Below are positions 61,310 to 64,000 of a stretch of 64,000 bases of DNA, in pieces (within the stretch, counting starts at the first letter, position 1; every line of letters starts with the position of its first letter). Origin of the DNA: Citrobacter amalonaticus (GTDB lineage Bacteria; Pseudomonadota; Gammaproteobacteria; Enterobacterales; Enterobacteriaceae); contig NZ_CP014015.2 in NCBI RefSeq assembly GCF_001559075.2, positions 4,650,001-4,714,000 of the forward strand, read 5' to 3'. Under the pieces are notes generated by a model. It did not search any database. It saw only the letters and a program-made list of their open reading frames with translations, and had not been told where the DNA came from. The position numbers and the translations under genes were made by a program.

Positions 61310-62854
61310 ATGGAACTCTCATGGGGCCGCGCGCTCTGGCGCAACTTTTTAGGCCAGTCGCCAGACTGGTACAAGCTTGCACTACTGACCTTCCTGATAG
61401 TTAATCCACTGATTTTCATCATCAACCCGTTTGTTGCGGGCTGGTTGCTGGTGGCGGAATTCATCTTCACGCTGGCGATGGCGCTGAAGTGTTATCCACT
61501 GCTGCCGGGCGGTTTGTTGGCCATTGAAGCGGTTATGATTGGGATGACCAGCGCCGCGCATGTTCGCGAAGAAGTGGCAAACAATCTGGAAGTTTTACTG
61601 CTGCTGATGTTCATGGTCGCGGGCATCTATTTTATGAAGCACCTGCTGCTGTTTATTTTTACCCGCCTGCTGCTGAGCATTCGCTCCAAAACGCTGCTGT
61701 CACTCGCATTTTGTATCGCGGCGGCCTTCCTTTCCGCCTTCCTTGACGCACTGACCGTAGTCGCGGTCGTGATCAGCGTCGCCGTCGGGTTCTATGGTAT
61801 CTATCACCGCGTGGCCTCTTCCCGTAGTGATGATCATGACATTCTTGATGACAGCCATATCGATCAGCACTACAAAGCGGTACTCGAACAGTTCCGTGGC
61901 TTCCTGCGCAGCCTGATGATGCATGCCGGGGTGGGAACCGCGTTGGGCGGCGTGATGACGATGGTGGGCGAACCGCAGAACCTGATTATCGCCAAAGCCG
62001 CTGGCTGGCATTTTGGCGACTTCTTCCTGCGAATGTCGCCAGTTACCGTTCCGGTACTGATTTGCGGCCTGCTCACCTGCGTATTGGTTGAGAAACTGCG
62101 CTGGTTTGGCTATGGCGAAACGCTGCCGGAAAAAGTACGTGACGTATTACAACAGTTTGACGATCAAAGCCGCCAGCAGCGTAATCGTCAGGACCGATTA
62201 AAGCTGATCGTTCAGGCCATTATCGGCGTCTGGCTGGTTATCGCCCTGGCGCTGCATCTCGCGGAAGTGGGACTGATCGGCCTGTCCGTCATTATCTTCG
62301 CCACCTCGCTGACCGGCGTGACCGATGAGCATGCCATTGGCAAGGCGTTCACCGAGTCCCTGCCTTTCACCGCGCTGCTGACGGTCTTTTTCTCGATTGT
62401 GGCGGTGATCATCGACCAGCACCTCTTCTCGCCGATTATCCAGTATGTGTTGCAGGCCTCTGAGCACGCGCAACTGACGCTGTTCTATCTCTTCAACGGC
62501 CTGCTCTCGTCGATCTCCGATAATGTCTTCGTTGGTACGATCTACATTAACGAAGCCAAAGCGGCCATGGAAAGCGGCGCTATCTCTCTGCAACAGTACG
62601 AACTGCTCGCGGTGGCGATCAACACCGGGACGAACCTGCCGTCCGTGGCAACGCCAAACGGTCAGGCGGCATTCCTGTTCCTGCTCACCTCTGCGCTGGC
62701 GCCGCTGATTCGCCTCTCTTATGGTCGGATGGTCTGGATGGCGCTGCCGTATACCCTCGTGCTGACGCTGGTCGGTCTGCTGTGCGTCGAGTTTACCCTG
62801 ACCCCAATGACCGAGTGGATGACGCAAACCGGCTGGTTAGCTACACTTTCATAA
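61310..62854 (+). CDS. nhaB: Na+/H+ antiporter NhaB
   Basis: The 514-residue membrane antiporter follows E. coli NhaB closely, from MELSWGRALWRNFLGQSPDW on. Conserved pieces include SAFLDALTVVAVVISVAVGF, MVGEPQNLIIAKAAGW and SSISDNVFVGTIYINEAK, matching the helices expected to carry the ion-binding acidic residues. It exports sodium for protons and contributes to pH and salt homeostasis. It starts 222 bases from the divergent fadR. Confidence 0.97.
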   Translation: MELSWGRALWRNFLGQSPDWYKLALLTFLIVNPLIFIINPFVAGWLLVAEFIFTLAMALKCYPLLPGGLLAIEAVMIGMTSAAHVREEVANNLEVLLLLMFMVAGIYFMKHLLLFIFTRLLLSIRSKTLLSLAFCIAAAFLSAFLDALTVVAVVISVAVGFYGIYHRVASSRSDDHDILDDSHIDQHYKAVLEQFRGFLRSLMMHAGVGTALGGVMTMVGEPQNLIIAKAAGWHFGDFFLRMSPVTVPVLICGLLTCVLVEKLRWFGYGETLPEKVRDVLQQFDDQSRQQRNRQDRLKLIVQAIIGVWLVIALALHLAEVGLIGLSVIIFATSLTGVTDEHAIGKAFTESLPFTALLTVFFSIVAVIIDQHLFSPIIQYVLQASEHAQLTLFYLFNGLLSSISDNVFVGTIYINEAKAAMESGAISLQQYELLAVAINTGTNLPSVATPNGQAAFLFLLTSALAPLIRLSYGRMVWMALPYTLVLTLVGLLCVEFTLTPMTEWMTQTGWLATLS

Positions 62855-62995
62855 CAACTTACCGGGCATTTCACTGCCCGGTTTGCCTTTTTGCATGATA
62901 TTTATCCGATTACACAATATTTAAGTTTCTCCTGGTGGCGCGGTAATCGAATTGGTTTACACTGCCGTGTCTACGCATGTTGCAGGGAAATTATT

Positions 62996-63526
62996 ATGTT
63001 GCGATATTTAAACCAGTGCTCACGGGGTCGGGGCGCCTGGTTATTGATGGCTTTTACTGCCCTGGCGCTTGAACTGGTCGCGCTGTGGTTTCAGCATGTT
63101 ATGCTGCTTAAGCCGTGTGTGCTGTGCATCTATGAGCGCTGCGCACTGTTTGGCATCATGGGTGCAGGACTGGTCGGCGCGATTGCGCCTAAAACACCGT
63201 TGCGCTATGTGGCGCTGATTATCTGGATCTACAGTGCCTGGCGCGGTGTGCAGTTGGCCTGGGAACACACCATGATCCAGTTGCACCCTTCTCCGTTCAT
63301 GACCTGTGACTTCGTGGCTCGCTTTCCCGACTGGTTGCCGCTGGGTAAATGGTTACCACAGGTGTTTGTCGCCTCCGGGGATTGCGCTGAGCGCCAATGG
63401 GAATTTTTATCGCTGGAAATGCCGCAATGGTTACTGGGCATTTTTGCGGCCTATCTGGTCATCGCGGTTGTGGTCCTGCTTGTCCAGCCGCTTAAACCGA
63501 AAAGACGCGATCTGTTCGGTCGTTAA
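62996..63526 (+). CDS. dsbB: Disulfide bond formation protein B
   Basis: The 176-residue four-helix membrane protein has the first periplasmic pair Cys41-Cys44 (KPCVLC) and the second pair Cys104 and Cys130 (MTCDF, SGDC). It reoxidises DsbA and passes electrons to quinone. The ATG at 62996 follows AGGGAAA; upstream in-frame codons to 62891 are not part of the protein. nhaB-dsbB order is as in E. coli. Confidence 0.97.
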   Translation: MLRYLNQCSRGRGAWLLMAFTALALELVALWFQHVMLLKPCVLCIYERCALFGIMGAGLVGAIAPKTPLRYVALIIWIYSAWRGVQLAWEHTMIQLHPSPFMTCDFVARFPDWLPLGKWLPQVFVASGDCAERQWEFLSLEMPQWLLGIFAAYLVIAVVVLLVQPLKPKRRDLFGR

Positions 63527-63532
63527 TCTCAG

Positions 63533-63559
63533 ACGCTCCCAGCCGGGAGCGTTTTTTTT
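63533..63559 (+). terminator. Terminator after dsbB
   Basis: ACGCTCCC and GGGAGCGT arms around AGCC, followed by a run of eight T. Confidence 0.92.
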
Positions 63560-63582
63560 GCCTTAACGTTATTGCTGACGCA

Positions 63583-63618
63583 GCTCTATAAGGTGTATAT
63601 TTAATACATCTTATAGAG
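63583..63618. promoter_or_regulatory. NsrR-type nitric-oxide-responsive operator
   Basis: A 36-bp palindrome with 16-base arms GCTCTATAAGGTGTAT and ATACATCTTATAGAGC (one mismatch). Its inner 11-1-11 core, half-sites AAGGTGTATAT and TAATACATCTT, fits the NsrR consensus (AAGATG...CATCTT). It ends 20 bases before the start of the YeaR-like gene; E. coli yeaR-yoaG is NsrR-repressed. Confidence 0.75.
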
Positions 63619-63637
63619 CCAGGCAAGGAGATGTCCT

Positions 63638-63979
63638 ATGTCCCACCTACGTATCCCGGCAAACTGGAAAATCAAACGCTCCACCCCGTTCTTCACCAAA
63701 GATAATGTTCCCGCAGCACTGCTTTCCCACCACAACACCGCCGCAGGCGTTTTCGGTCAGCTTTGTGTGATGGAAGGTACGGTAACCTATTACGGATTCG
63801 CTAACGAAGAGGCCAAAGAGCCTGAAGTCAAAGTCGTGATTAACGCCGGTCAGTTCGCCACCAGCCCGCCGCAGTACTGGCATCGTGTGGAACTCAGCGA
63901 TGACGCCCAGTTCAACATCAACTTTTGGGTTGCTGACGAACATCAGGGCGATGAAATGTATCAGGCGAAAAAAGCGTAA
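63638..63979 (+). CDS. YeaR/TehB-like cupin (DUF1971) protein
   Basis: The 113-residue product is a DUF1971 small cupin: RSTPFFTKDNVPAALL, GQLCVMEGTVTYYGFA, INAGQFATSPPQYWHRVEL and FNINFWV correspond in order to E. coli YeaR. YeaR is induced by nitrate and nitric oxide; its chemistry is unknown. The palindrome just upstream supports NO control here too. SD AAGGAGAT precedes the ATG. In E. coli umuDC is found beyond dsbB at this place, so this gene is a local difference. Confidence 0.88.
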   Translation: MSHLRIPANWKIKRSTPFFTKDNVPAALLSHHNTAAGVFGQLCVMEGTVTYYGFANEEAKEPEVKVVINAGQFATSPPQYWHRVELSDDAQFNINFWVADEHQGDEMYQAKKA

Positions 63980-64000
63980 CGCCTGAAATCAGACCGGGCG

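Overview
This is a 64-kb chromosome segment of an enterobacterium. Many proteins (YchF, Pth, NhaB, FadR, YcgB, DadA, CvrA, DhaK, YcgR) follow the Escherichia coli versions almost residue for residue, and long blocks keep E. coli gene order. A Citrobacter-like genus is my best guess, but the sequence does not settle this. No rRNA, tRNA, CRISPR array or prophage structural gene was seen. The window begins inside one gene.

Layout. (1) 1-5838: an ABC uptake system (binding protein, FecCD-type permease, ATPase) runs directly into a pseudoazurin gene and a complete petABC set (Rieske protein, cytochrome b, cytochrome c1). A cytochrome bc1 complex is textbook-absent from E. coli-type bacteria, so this is the most unexpected metabolic feature; it sits next to ychH. 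(2) 5910-8256: ychH, pth and ychF, core genes. (3) 8355-18789: accessory block with a chemoreceptor behind a sigma-28 promoter, a complete rarA-oqxAB-oqxR efflux locus with a pair of palindromic operators, a DJ-1/AraC regulator and a second GAPDH. (4) 19159-23256: the blue-light module bluR, bluF, ycgZ-ymgA-ariR, followed by a LuxR-type gene.

(5) 23257-41853: a mosaic of lower GC: an ASCH protein, an unknown protein, a Gabija-like GajAB defence pair, a small tyrosine recombinase, a histidine phosphatase, a TupA-like ATP-grasp protein, an AdeRS-like two-component system facing an RND pump that has no membrane-fusion partner, one intact and one truncated acetyltransferase, a YeeN protein of Gram-positive appearance and two unknown divergent genes. 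From 23.5 to 38.6 kb this mosaic is punctuated by about seven copies of one ~70-bp repeat, all in one orientation. One copy is expanded to 718 bp, ends in perfect 13-bp inverted repeats and contains the recombinase gene, whose start codon lies inside a perfect 15-9-15 bp inverted repeat. I regard this as the best candidate for an undescribed mobile system: a recombinase-bearing parent element with short non-autonomous relatives.

(6) 41903-63979: mostly E. coli-like core: dhaR/dhaKLM (dihydroxyacetone phosphorylation), treA, a TonB-dependent receptor with a 3' frameshift and Fur boxes, ymgE, ycgR (sigma-28 promoter), emtA, ldcA, cvrA, dadAX, ycgB, fadR, nhaB, dsbB, and a YeaR-like gene behind a large NsrR-type palindrome.

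Themes across the window are periplasmic redox and copper chemistry (pseudoazurin, bc1, DsbB), drug efflux (OqxAB and an AdeB-like pump), motility control (MCP and YcgR, both with sigma-28 promoters) and defence or mobility functions in the mosaic.
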